From Salinibacter altiplanensis (GTDB lineage Bacteria; Bacteroidota; Rhodothermia; Rhodothermales; Salinibacteraceae): a stretch of 64,000 nucleotides of DNA. A program made the position numbers and the translations under genes. The DNA is taken from NCBI RefSeq assembly GCF_002894645.1, contig NZ_NCQY01000030.1, forward strand, positions 140,750 to 204,749, in the 5' to 3' direction. Below, in pieces: positions 29,622-37,878 of the stretch (positions are counted from its first letter, which is position 1; each line of letters starts with the position of its first letter). The notes under the pieces are model-generated. The model was not told where the DNA came from. It saw nothing but the letters and a program-made list of their open reading frames with translations, and did not search any database.

Positions 29622-29818
29622 AAATATGTCTTGCTAAGGGGGGAGTGAGATACTACAACAACAAACCACTCAGACACGTCATTTTCACGGTGCAGAGAGA
29701 TAAATTCCGAAACTGTTGTCTCGTTTGTCCGTGGACATCAAAGCGTAGTGAAGGTCTTGTACCACGTGACGATTGGCGTCCGCTCACGGCCTTGCCCCTT
29801 AGTCTCTCCTCGCCGGCC

Positions 29819-30049
29819 ATGAACTGGATCTACCAGGTTCTTAGCTTCTTCGTTGCCTTCGGTCCGATTATCCTCGGGACGCTGCTCTGGCATTTCATCT
29901 GGAGTGACGACTCGGGCTCGTCGGGCGGGCCGCCGGGCGGGCCGCGATGGCACCCAGCCCCCCCACCGCCATCCTTCTCTGGGGACCGGCGCCCTCAGCA
30001 CGATCGCCCCATTCGTGCCCCTGACTACCCAGAGCGAACGTCTGCCTAG
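29819..30049 (+). CDS. Small membrane protein with Pro/Gly-rich tail
   Basis: A 76-residue protein with one N-terminal hydrophobic helix ('YQVLSFFVAFGPIILGTLLWHFIW', about 4-27). An acidic turn and a Gly/Pro-rich cytoplasmic or periplasmic tail ('SDDSGSSGGPPGGPRWHPAPPPPSF') follow. The ATG at 29819 is chosen because the helix follows directly. kynB starts 13 bases after its stop, so the two are probably co-transcribed. I recognise no family. Confidence 0.65.
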   Translation: MNWIYQVLSFFVAFGPIILGTLLWHFIWSDDSGSSGGPPGGPRWHPAPPPPSFSGDRRPQHDRPIRAPDYPERTSA

Positions 30050-30062
30050 GCCCATCCGTCCG

Positions 30063-30701
30063 ATGACTCTCATCGACATCTCTCAGAGCGTTTCCCCCGC
30101 AACGGCCGTGTGGCCCGGCGACCAGCAGGTCGAATGGACCTGGACCGCTCGCCTTGGGGAGGAGGATGCATCCGTCAACTTGGGCTCTATTCAACTGAGT
30201 ACACACACTGGCACCCACGTGGACGCGCCGTTTCACATTGACGATCACGGCGCAACGACCGATGATCTTCCCCTCGACGCATTCGTCGGGCCTGTCCAGG
30301 TTGTCGAGGTCGAAGAAAGCGCTTCCTCGATCCGCCCCAGTCACGTTGATCAGTTGTGCGAGGACGCGGCAGAGCGCGTTCTCTTCAAGACTTTCCCCGG
30401 TGCTTCTCCAAGTGGTAACTGGCCCGATGCTGTGGTGCCAATCGACCCAGACACCATCCGGTTTCTTTCGGACGGGGGAACAGTGCTTGTTGGCACGGAC
30501 GCGCCGTCTGTGGACCCACTCGATAGCACAGATCTGCCCGCCCACCACGCGTTGATGAATACCGGGATTGTGAATCTCGAAGGCCTTGCCCTTGCGGACG
30601 TGCCGCCGGGACAGTATCGTTTGATTGCACTCCCTCTCAAAATTGCTGAGGGCGATGCCGCTCCTGTTCGGGCCGTGCTCCGTCGGCCGACCGCTCAATA
30701 G
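30063..30701 (+). CDS. kynB: Kynurenine formamidase / cyclase-family hydrolase
   Basis: Metal-dependent hydrolase of the cyclase superfamily, expected to deformylate N-formylkynurenine. The 212-residue protein has the metal-site signature 'STHTGTHVDAPFHIDDHG' (HxGTHxDxPxH, about 42-59), 'LIDISQSVSPATAVWPGDQ' at the N terminus, 'LVGTDAPSVDPLDS' and 'HHALMNTGIVNLEGLAL'. No kynurenine-pathway partner lies nearby, so the natural substrate is uncertain. It overlaps no gene; the baeRF-type gene starts 69 bases later. Confidence 0.85.
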   Translation: MTLIDISQSVSPATAVWPGDQQVEWTWTARLGEEDASVNLGSIQLSTHTGTHVDAPFHIDDHGATTDDLPLDAFVGPVQVVEVEESASSIRPSHVDQLCEDAAERVLFKTFPGASPSGNWPDAVVPIDPDTIRFLSDGGTVLVGTDAPSVDPLDSTDLPAHHALMNTGIVNLEGLALADVPPGQYRLIALPLKIAEGDAAPVRAVLRRPTAQ

Positions 30702-30770
30702 CGTGTGGCGACGGCCTCTCGGCTCCCCTGCAACTCTTCAGCCTGCTATCCATCACTTCCAACTGCACCT

Positions 30771-31985
30771 ATGGACCTCTTCAACCGCGGTGAACTGAAA
30801 CGCCTGGCTCAGCTGGACGGTGATCTCTGCATTTCGCTGTACATGCCAACGCATCGTTTCCGCTCCGACTGGTCCCAGAATACAACTCGGTTCAAAAACC
30901 TCTTGCGGGATGTTCGGGATCAGCTCCGCGAGCAGGAATACCGCGAGTCTGCCATCGACGACATTCTGGGCGAGGCCCGCCAATTGCTTGATCGCCCCGG
31001 GTTCTGGCGTGGGCTGAGTGAGGGTCTCGCCGCCTTCTTGACGACGGACACGTCCGAGTTCTACCGCCTTCCGCTCCCGTTCGATGAGGTTGCAATTGTT
31101 GAGGACCGCTTCCACCTGAAGCCTCTCTTCCCAATGATTGCGTCGAACAATCAATACTACCTGCTGGCGCTGAGTCAGAACGACGTTCGTCTCTATCAAG
31201 GAACGCATCAGGCCATCAGTGAAGTGGAAGCGGCCGAAATCCCCTCCGATATCGTGTCGGCCGTGCAGCAGTACGATGCTCCTCCTGAGCAGGGGACGCA
31301 GTCTCACACCGAGGCGACACCGACCTCTCCGGATGGGAGCGATGCCAGTCACATGCGCCACGGACACGGATCGTCCGAGGATCAGAGCCGCGAGCCGAAA
31401 GATCAGCTGAAGCGGTTTTTCCGGCGCATCGACGAGAGCGTTACGGATTACATTGGAGGAGAGAACGCGCCCCTTGTTCTCGCTGGTGTGTCTGAGTACC
31501 TACCGCTCTACAAGGGCGTGAACAGCTTCCCCCACCTCGTTGAAAGCGATATCGTCGCGGGAAATCCGGAGCAGTTGGACCCGGAGGACCTGCACCATGA
31601 GGCCTGGTCGGTGGTCGAGTCGGTCCTGGAGTCGGTCCAGCAAGAAGAACTTGACCGCTTCGAGGATTTGTACTACGAGAATGCCGACCTTGCCTCCGAT
31701 GACTTCCATGAAATCATTCCCGCCTGCGCATATGGTCGCGTGGATGCGCTCTTCGTTCCTCGGGGCCAGTATCGATGGGGACGCTTCGATCCCGAGAGCA
31801 ACACAGTGCGCGTTCATGACTCACAGGAACCCGGGGACGGGGATCTTTTGAATTATGCCGCTCTCAAATCGTATTTGAGTGGAGCTGCGGTACACGTCCT
31901 TTCGCCCGAGGAAATGCCGGGCGGCCGCAGCGTAGCGGCAGTTTTTCGGTACGAGGCGGATGTTACCGCCACCGAGACCAACTGA
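30771..31985 (+). CDS. baeRF family 3 protein (bacterial archaeo-eukaryotic release-factor-like)
   Basis: A 404-residue acidic, cytoplasmic protein. The N-terminal 'LCISLYMPTHRFRSDWSQNTTRFKNLLRDVRDQL' is the signature of the baeRF3 family, predicted relatives of eRF1/aRF1 and possibly ribosome-associated. The C-terminal domain ('YGRVDALFVPRGQYRWGRFDPESN...DLLNYAALKSYLSGAAVHVLSPEEMPGGRSVAAVFRY') resembles the Pelota/L7Ae-like end of these proteins. A low-complexity Ser/His/Gln linker lies near 185-215. Function in bacteria is unproven; a stress or ribosome role is proposed in the literature I recall. Confidence 0.8.
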   Translation: MDLFNRGELKRLAQLDGDLCISLYMPTHRFRSDWSQNTTRFKNLLRDVRDQLREQEYRESAIDDILGEARQLLDRPGFWRGLSEGLAAFLTTDTSEFYRLPLPFDEVAIVEDRFHLKPLFPMIASNNQYYLLALSQNDVRLYQGTHQAISEVEAAEIPSDIVSAVQQYDAPPEQGTQSHTEATPTSPDGSDASHMRHGHGSSEDQSREPKDQLKRFFRRIDESVTDYIGGENAPLVLAGVSEYLPLYKGVNSFPHLVESDIVAGNPEQLDPEDLHHEAWSVVESVLESVQQEELDRFEDLYYENADLASDDFHEIIPACAYGRVDALFVPRGQYRWGRFDPESNTVRVHDSQEPGDGDLLNYAALKSYLSGAAVHVLSPEEMPGGRSVAAVFRYEADVTATETN

Positions 31986-32083
31986 CGGCTGCCTCGGCCG
32001 TGTGCCCGATCCTGAGACTCACTCCTGAAAAGCACTCCGTTCTGAAACCCGAGGAGCATAGCTTACCAGCTGCATAGACTAAC

Positions 32084-32099
32084 GATAAAATGTTTTATC
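32084..32099. promoter_or_regulatory. Inverted repeat upstream of the first recombinase
   Basis: GATAAAA-TG-TTTTATC, perfect 7-bp arms around 2 bases, ends 10 bases before the start codon of the recombinase at 32110. The site is AT-rich against a GC-rich background. It could be an autoregulatory operator or part of a recombination site. Confidence 0.45.
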
Positions 32100-32109
32100 A
32101 CGAATACTG

Positions 32110-33024
32110 ATGGACCCGGATCTCGTAGACTCATTTTTGAACGGCCTGTCGTCTCACCAGACGCGCCGGGCGTATCGGACGGACCTGCGCAAATTCTTCC
32201 CGGAGAAGCAAAGGGTGGCTACAGAGCTTGTTCAATCCGTCGAGGTTGACGACATCCGTGCCTTCATTCACACAATGCGTGCTCTCGGTCACGCTGAAGG
32301 AACGCAACGGCGACGACTCGCTGCACTCCGCTCGTTTTTCGATTGGGCAATTGCAGAAAACATCCATGACCGCAACCCGGCCCGGCATCCTGAAGTCCAG
32401 CCCATGCCGTCTACGAAAGGAACCTCGTCCACGCGCGCACTCACAAAATTAGAGGTGCGAGACCTGCTGGAGGCTGCCGGAGCGTCGAATCGGGCGGGGC
32501 TCCGGAATCAGGCGCTCATCCTGACAATTGTGTACGCGGCGCTGCGACGAAGCGAGATTGCAGGCCTCATGGTCGAGGATCTCCGGCCGCTCGGCCGCTA
32601 CTGGATCCTCGACCTTGGCGACACCAACACGGAGAGTGCGTACGTTCGGATCCCGGACCAGGTCGCCCGTGTGATCGAAAGTGTACAAGATCAATACGAA
32701 ATCTCCTCCGGACCGCTCTGGCGATCAGTAAGCCATCGGACCCACGGCGAGCCGTTGTCCCCGGATGCGATATACGCAATTGTCCGCAGTGCTGGAAAAG
32801 CCGCCGGTGTGGGGGCCATTGCGATTGACACACTGCGGCGCACTGGGCTACGCCTTGCGTCGGATGGCGGCGCGGACCTTCCACAAATTCAAGCCCATGG
32901 CCGATTCGGGGATCCAGCGTCGGCGGCCCGTATTCACAACGCAGATGGTGTAGACGGAACGCTTCAAAACAGTGCGGCGGTGCACATCCGCATCGACGCA
33001 TCGGAGGTGTTGGTAGGTGCCTGA
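32110..33024 (+). CDS. Tyrosine recombinase-like protein lacking the nucleophile
   Basis: A 304-residue protein with the two-domain layout of XerC/D: an N-terminal SAM-like core-binding domain (about 5-90) and a catalytic domain. The first active-site Arg is kept (Arg-146 or Arg-147 in 'YAALRRSEIAGLMVEDL'). The usual HxLRHT reads Asp-Thr-Leu-Arg-Arg-Thr (240-245), keeping only Arg-243. The LGH box reads 'HGRFGDP', and the nucleophilic Tyr position aligns with His-276 ('AARIHNADG'). It should not cleave DNA by the normal chemistry. A catalytically intact relative follows 310 bases downstream on the same strand. It may be a DNA-binding partner or a decaying enzyme, though the frame is uninterrupted. 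Confidence 0.8.
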   Translation: MDPDLVDSFLNGLSSHQTRRAYRTDLRKFFPEKQRVATELVQSVEVDDIRAFIHTMRALGHAEGTQRRRLAALRSFFDWAIAENIHDRNPARHPEVQPMPSTKGTSSTRALTKLEVRDLLEAAGASNRAGLRNQALILTIVYAALRRSEIAGLMVEDLRPLGRYWILDLGDTNTESAYVRIPDQVARVIESVQDQYEISSGPLWRSVSHRTHGEPLSPDAIYAIVRSAGKAAGVGAIAIDTLRRTGLRLASDGGADLPQIQAHGRFGDPASAARIHNADGVDGTLQNSAAVHIRIDASEVLVGA

Positions 33025-33334
33025 CCGGCCCAGTCGGCCTCTGGCCTGCCATTTAGAACAACGGGATCTAATATGCGTTATGTTGCGTTTTTTAGGATCG
33101 TCGATTTAGTTGCCTCAAGGGCTCCAAAGCAGTTGCCGGCAAGCCTCGAGAAGGGCTCCGCATGTGCGTGGTGTGCAAAAGCAGCCTAGCCGCTCTATGT
33201 TATCCAGTGCCTTTCGCTCTTTTCGGGATCTCCGGCAATTACAGAAAAAATACCCCGCAAAGGCTCCACACTCTGGCCGAAAGGTCGGTCCAGTGTTGTT
33301 CGTCGCTCACGTCTCACAAACTGTTGCTCGGTCC
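33025..33334. other. Spacer between the two recombinase genes
   Basis: 310 bases, AT-rich near 33050-33105 (CTAATATGCGTTATGTTGCG). The frame of the second recombinase stays open back to a TTG at 33110, but the extra 75 residues would be strongly basic, unlike this proteome. I treat it as non-coding. No clear direct repeats or attachment-site pair were seen. Confidence 0.45.
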
Positions 33335-34417
33335 ATGCCTAGTTCGGAACCGCGGTCAGAACCTCAACTTACGCAAGGCTCGGGCCGGGAGCGTTCCGTG
33401 CCGGGTGTCTCGCAGAGGGACGACAAACGCCTTCCATACAATGCCCCCTCCGATGAACAATGTTCGGTTGAGTCCGACGAGGTGCTCGTCCAGCGCTGGC
33501 TCGCCGAGAAAAGCGCTCGGACGCAGGAGGAGTACGCCCGCGACCTCGAACAATTCGTCGAGTTCGTAGACCTTCCGCTCCGGTACGTCACGCTCGGTCA
33601 CCTACAAGAATACCGTGAGTACCTAAAAGACGGGTACGCACGGTCTTCGCAGAAGCGAAAATTGTCGGCGATCAAGAGTCTTTTCACATTCGGGACGAAG
33701 CTTCGTTACTTTGCCCACAACGTCGGGGCGGCCCTCTCCACCCCGTCCGTCCGCAACGATCGCGCCGAGCGGATTCTCTCGGAGGCGGACCTATGGGCCC
33801 TCCTGCGCGACGAGCGCGACCTGCGCAACCACGTCCTGCTCCGTCTCTTCTATGCGTCCGGGGGTCGCATCTCGGACGTGGAAGATCTTCGGTGGCGCGA
33901 CTTGAAAGACCGGCCGGACCTGAACGGGCCGGACGAGCGGCCCGGGGGCCAGGTCACATTCTTCGGGAAAGGCGGCAAGACCCGCGCCGTTACCTTGTAC
34001 AGCAAGGTGTGGAGCCTGATTGTCCGCCTGCGAGAAAACGAACAGTCTGAAGGCTACGGAGCCACAGACGACCCCGTCTTCCGATCACAAAAAGGCGGAT
34101 GCCTCTCGCGATCCCAGATCTGGCGGATTGTGAAAAAGGCGGCCGTGCGGGCCGGCGTCAAGCTTACTGAAAAAACTGCGTCGGACGGGTCTGCCAAACG
34201 AGACGAGAATGGAGGCCCGATCATGACGTCCAAGGTGTCGCCCCACTGGTTCCGACACGCCCATGCATCGCATGCACTACAGAAAGGAGCGGACCTGGAG
34301 CTCGTCCGCGAAACCCTGGGGCACGAGAGCATCGAGACGACCAAGACGTACCTTCATGCCCAACCGGGGAAATCGTCTTCGTACTACGTCGATGAGGCAC
34401 CGGACTTTAACGGATAG
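33335..34417 (+). CDS. Tyrosine recombinase (XerC/XerD-like integrase), intact active site
   Basis: A 360-residue site-specific recombinase. The catalytic residues are complete: Arg-178 ('YASGGRISDVEDLRW'), a beta-hairpin Lys in 'TFFGKGGKTRAVTL', His-304 and Arg-307 in 'PHWFRHAHASHALQKGADL', His in 'ETLGHESIETT' and the nucleophile Tyr-339 in 'TKTYLHAQPG'. The N-terminal ~75 residues before the core-binding domain ('DEVLVQRWLAEKSARTQEEYARDLEQFVEF') are polar and low in complexity. ATG 33335 is preferred over an upstream TTG. It pairs with the degenerate recombinase upstream. It could be the chromosomal dimer-resolution enzyme or a mobile-element integrase; no element boundaries are visible. 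Confidence 0.88.
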   Translation: MPSSEPRSEPQLTQGSGRERSVPGVSQRDDKRLPYNAPSDEQCSVESDEVLVQRWLAEKSARTQEEYARDLEQFVEFVDLPLRYVTLGHLQEYREYLKDGYARSSQKRKLSAIKSLFTFGTKLRYFAHNVGAALSTPSVRNDRAERILSEADLWALLRDERDLRNHVLLRLFYASGGRISDVEDLRWRDLKDRPDLNGPDERPGGQVTFFGKGGKTRAVTLYSKVWSLIVRLRENEQSEGYGATDDPVFRSQKGGCLSRSQIWRIVKKAAVRAGVKLTEKTASDGSAKRDENGGPIMTSKVSPHWFRHAHASHALQKGADLELVRETLGHESIETTKTYLHAQPGKSSSYYVDEAPDFNG

Positions 34418-34751
34418 GGACACTTTTTGCCGTTGCACAAGGGGGGCTTGATCGATGAGGATTGCTCATTGACCCACCTCTTCCAACAACGTGCCAACCA
34501 TACATCACCTCAGACGGCTGTTCGCATCCTGACCCCCACACTCAGCTCGACACGTGAATCGTGAGACCAGCAGGTTCTTTGAGGCCCGTGACGAACCTCA
34601 TGAATTATGATGGAAGGCATGATTTTTATCAACGACTTTTGGAAAAACTGAGTCCGTCCCCTAAACGTTCGGGATCAGTAGTGGTAGGGAAAACATCTTT
34701 CTGAAGAAGAAGACCCAAGTCGAATCGCATTCTGATACGCAACCACGGCGC
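34418..34751. other. Intergenic region after the recombinases
   Basis: 334 bases. The middle (34590-34660) is AT-richer than average. No hairpin, repeat or ORF of credible composition was found. It separates the recombinases from the ThiD-like gene and presumably contains that gene's promoter. Confidence 0.45.
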
Positions 34752-35597
34752 ATGCACTTCCATCCCATCGTTGTTGGGGCCCTCTACCCTGGAATTACCC
34801 GCGGTCTGAGTGCCGATCTACTTGCTGCCCAGGCACTTTCTGGCACCGCGTACCCGGTCTGCACCTCCCACGTGGTCGCCGGAGACGGGCTGGTCACCGA
34901 CGTACTCGATGTCCCAACGGACACGGTGTCGGCACAACTGGAACACATATTTGAAACCCGACGTCCCTCCAGCGCGAAGGTCGGCATCATCGGCGCCACG
35001 CCAACCGTGGATCGCGTCTTCGACCATCTCCGCTCGCTGGAAGGACCTGTGGTGTACGACCTCACCGTGAGCGGCCCCAGTGGGGAAGACATTTTGGAAC
35101 AACAGGGACTGGAGGCGATCATCGAGCACCTCAGCGAACCCGACCTCGTCACAATCCGCCGCACAGATGCCGCCTTGGTGGCTGGCATGGAGATTCCCAG
35201 CCTGGACGACGCCCAAGTGGCCGCCCAGCGGATTGCTCAACAGGGGGCGGATCATGTCCTCGTGCGGTGCGGGAAACTCCCCACCCATTTCTATGAACAA
35301 GAGGGGTCGCCTCCGGACTACGCGCTCGACTTGTTCTTTGACGGCGACGATTTTGCTCTTTTCGAAGCCCCCTACCTTGACAATCTTGAGTCGCACCACG
35401 GTGCCTCGAGCGGGCTTCTACTTCCCCTGCTTCACCACCTGCAGGCTGGGGTGGACTTGGAACCCGCTTTGCAGAAAGCGAAGGGGCGGGTCTCAGAAGC
35501 ACTCCGGGCCCGTCAACAAGACGAAGGGGGAAACCCGGATGCTACCTTTTTTGCGACTCTGCAAGAAGAGCCCACCACGGCTGAGGTGCAAGACTGA
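34752..35597 (+). CDS. ThiD-like (hydroxymethylpyrimidine kinase-like) PfkB-fold protein
   Basis: A 281-residue protein resembling HMP/HMP-P kinase. 'GITRGLSADLLAAQALSGTAYPVCTSHVVAG' matches the ThiD N-terminal substrate strand, 'AKVGIIGATPTVDRVFDHL' the next, and 'AAQRIAQQGADHVLVRCGKLP' the KGGH region. The two hallmark sites are altered: the N-terminal D(P)SGGAG segment is absent, and the C-terminal anion-hole GTGC reads Gly-Ala-Ser-Ser (about 215-218, 'HHGASSGLLLPLL'). It may have another substrate or no kinase activity. No thiamine genes or TPP riboswitch lie nearby. Confidence 0.55.
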   Translation: MHFHPIVVGALYPGITRGLSADLLAAQALSGTAYPVCTSHVVAGDGLVTDVLDVPTDTVSAQLEHIFETRRPSSAKVGIIGATPTVDRVFDHLRSLEGPVVYDLTVSGPSGEDILEQQGLEAIIEHLSEPDLVTIRRTDAALVAGMEIPSLDDAQVAAQRIAQQGADHVLVRCGKLPTHFYEQEGSPPDYALDLFFDGDDFALFEAPYLDNLESHHGASSGLLLPLLHHLQAGVDLEPALQKAKGRVSEALRARQQDEGGNPDATFFATLQEEPTTAEVQD

Positions 35598-35746
35598 AGG
35601 ACCATCCTGTAGAGAGAGACCACTCTCCGGCCGAGTTTCCCCCAACGACCCAAAAAGGCTTTTGCGCCTCCCCGGCGTTGCAGTGTTGGCGCGCACTGGC
35701 CAAACGCTCCCGGCCTCTTTTCTCCTTCCAACCTGGTACCAGCTTC

Positions 35747-36790
35747 ATGCCCAAAGACGCGAAAGACGACCCGAGCCGGCCCAAGGCCACCATCTACGAT
35801 GTAGCCGATCATGCTGGGGTAGCCATCTCAACCGTTTCTCGGGTGCTGAATGATTCCGAGGACGTCGCCGACCAAACCCGAGACAAAGTGGTGCGTGCAA
35901 TTCAAGAGCTGCAGTTCCGGCCGAATCGGACCGCAAAGTCTCTGGCCCAGCGCTCGACCCGAACAATTGCCGTTGCGCTTCCCACGTTTACAACCCCTTT
36001 TCACAATGAGTTACTGAAAGGGGTTCGTGATCGTCTCGACCATGAGGATGTGGACCTACTCCTCTGCGACCTAGAATGGGAAGCCCCAAAGCGCTCCCTC
36101 CGGAGCTTTCTGGAGGGAGGGGCCATGGACGGGCTCCTTCTTGTCGGCGTCACTCCGGACGAGGAGCTCGCCGATGAATTGAGGATGCTCGGGGGATCAG
36201 TGGTCCTCGTGGGAGCTGAACTGAACGACTTCGATTCGTTTTACTGGGAAGACCAGACCGGCGCCGAGCTTGCGGTCAATCACCTCATCGACCAGGAGTA
36301 CGATCGCATTGGGGCCATCACGACTCCTCACAAGAACCGCGTTCGGAACGAGCGGATCGCGGGATACCGACAGGCCCTGGAGGAGGCGGGAATCGAATTT
36401 GATCCGGAGCTCGTGGTGCACGGACACACCCGCAAGCACGACGGATTCAGTGAAGAGTCCGGCTACGAAGCCATGCAAGACCTCCTGAGCCTCGACGAAC
36501 CTGTTGACGCTGCCTTCGCAAGCAGCGATGTTCAGGCGATCGGGGCGTGGCAGGCCCTGCGAGAAGAGGGACTCGAAGCGCCCGACGACTTCGCATTCGT
36601 GGGATACGACGACATCAAGGTGAGTCGCTTCATTGGCCTGAGCAGCGTTGCCCAAAACATGCACAAGGTGGGGAATGAGGGCACCGACCTTCTTCTGGAC
36701 CGGCTTGAAAAGCAAGGGCCTGAACAGTACGCATCTCGCCTGGTGGAGCCGGAGCTTCACGTCCGAAAGTCAAGCCAACAACCTCGGTAG
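35747..36790 (+). CDS. LacI-family transcriptional regulator
   Basis: A 347-residue repressor-type protein. 'ATIYDVADHAGVAISTVSRVLNDSEDVADQTRDKVVRAI' (about 14-52) is the LacI helix-turn-helix and hinge start. The periplasmic-binding-protein-like sensor domain follows ('TRTIAVALPTFTTPFHNELLKGVRD', 'AVNHLIDQEYDRIGAITTP', 'AFASSDVQAIGAWQALREEGLEAPDDFAFVGYDDIKVSRF'). Start ATG 35747 precedes the DNA-binding domain; the upstream frame is basic. Sugar or purine effector is not predictable. The next gene, purC, is 113 bases away on the same strand. LacI-type PurR exists in some bacteria, but linkage here is only positional. Confidence 0.93.
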   Translation: MPKDAKDDPSRPKATIYDVADHAGVAISTVSRVLNDSEDVADQTRDKVVRAIQELQFRPNRTAKSLAQRSTRTIAVALPTFTTPFHNELLKGVRDRLDHEDVDLLLCDLEWEAPKRSLRSFLEGGAMDGLLLVGVTPDEELADELRMLGGSVVLVGAELNDFDSFYWEDQTGAELAVNHLIDQEYDRIGAITTPHKNRVRNERIAGYRQALEEAGIEFDPELVVHGHTRKHDGFSEESGYEAMQDLLSLDEPVDAAFASSDVQAIGAWQALREEGLEAPDDFAFVGYDDIKVSRFIGLSSVAQNMHKVGNEGTDLLLDRLEKQGPEQYASRLVEPELHVRKSSQQPR

Positions 36791-36903
36791 CGTTCCCCCG
36801 GCCTCCTCCCCATCGTTCGGCCTGTCGGAGCGTGCCGGTGGGTTTGTGACAAGGCGTTTTCTCATCTCGATTTTATTCTCCAAGTGCGGCGGAGCACCGA
36901 TTT

Positions 36904-37878
36904 ATGGACCCCCATGTGATTGAGGATCAGCTCGACCATACCATCGAACGAACTCACTTCGACGATCTCGGACGGCCCTACCACGGGAAGGTTCGGGACA
37001 GCTATCGACAAGGAGATCGGCGCATCCTGGTCACGACCGACCGGATCTCTGCCTTCGACCACGTTCTTCCCCAGACCATTCCGTTCAAGGGACAGATTCT
37101 CAACCAGACGGCTGCGTATTTCTTCGAGGCGACGGAAGACCTTGTCCCCAACCACGTCCTCTCTGTCCCGGACCCCAATGTGACAGTCGCGAAGGAGTGC
37201 ACGCCCATTCCCATCGAGTTCGTCGTCCGGGGATACCTGGCGGGACACGCCTGGCGGGAGTACGACCGGGGAGCACGCACCCTCTGCGGCCAAGAGTTGC
37301 CAGAGGGACTCCGCGAGAGCGAACAGCTGCCCGAGCCGATCCTCACTCCCACCACCAAGGCCGAAGAGGGACACGATCAGGACATCACCCGAGAGGAGGC
37401 ACTTTCGGGCACGGACCTCGACGCTGCCACCTACGATCAGCTCGCAGAGTGGGCCCGGGCGCTGTACCAAAAAGGCCACGAGATGGCCAGCGAGCAGGAG
37501 CTTCTTCTCGTCGACACGAAGTATGAGTTTGGACGCACCCCTGAGGGGAATCTCATGTTGATCGACGAGGTCCACACGCCCGACTCATCCCGATACTACT
37601 ACGCGAGCGGATATGAAGACCGCCTTGCGCAAGGAGAGCCACAGCGACAGCTCTCCAAGGAGTTCGTCCGGGAATGGCTCATGGATCAGGGCTTTCAGGG
37701 ACGGGCCGGGGACGAGATGCCCGCCCTTCCCCGTGCCTTTCGAGCAAAGGTGACCCGGCGCTACGTGGAGCTGTTCGAAAAGGTTACCGGCCAGACATTT
37801 GAACCGGACACCCATTCCAACCCCAAGGAGCGCATCCGCACCGCTCTGGACGACCACGCCACTCAGGAATCACACTGA
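36904..37878 (+). CDS. purC: Phosphoribosylaminoimidazole-succinocarboxamide synthase
   Basis: ATP-dependent ligase joining CAIR and aspartate to SAICAR in purine synthesis. The 324-residue product has 'GKVRDSYRQGDRRILVTTDRISAFDHVLPQTIPFKGQILNQ' (ATP site), 'PNHVLSVPDPN', the SAICAR signature 'PIPIEFVVRGYLAGHAWREYDRG', 'EQELLLVDTKYEFGRTPEGNLMLIDEVHTPDSSRYY' and a C-terminal 'RRYVELFEKVTGQ'. It is of the longer (~300-residue) class. Its 3' end overlaps the convergent nitrilase gene by 16 bases. Confidence 0.96.
   Translation: MDPHVIEDQLDHTIERTHFDDLGRPYHGKVRDSYRQGDRRILVTTDRISAFDHVLPQTIPFKGQILNQTAAYFFEATEDLVPNHVLSVPDPNVTVAKECTPIPIEFVVRGYLAGHAWREYDRGARTLCGQELPEGLRESEQLPEPILTPTTKAEEGHDQDITREEALSGTDLDAATYDQLAEWARALYQKGHEMASEQELLLVDTKYEFGRTPEGNLMLIDEVHTPDSSRYYYASGYEDRLAQGEPQRQLSKEFVREWLMDQGFQGRAGDEMPALPRAFRAKVTRRYVELFEKVTGQTFEPDTHSNPKERIRTALDDHATQESH

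Noticed and set aside
29924-29946. GGGCGGGCCGCCGGGCGGGCC as a possible regulatory repeat
   Set aside because: Lies in the coding region of the small membrane protein and simply encodes Gly-Gly-Pro-Pro-Gly-Gly-Pro.
33110-33334. N-terminal extension of the second recombinase from a TTG start
   Set aside because: Adds 75 basic, Ser/Arg-rich residues atypical of this proteome before the core-binding domain; ATG 33335 is simpler.
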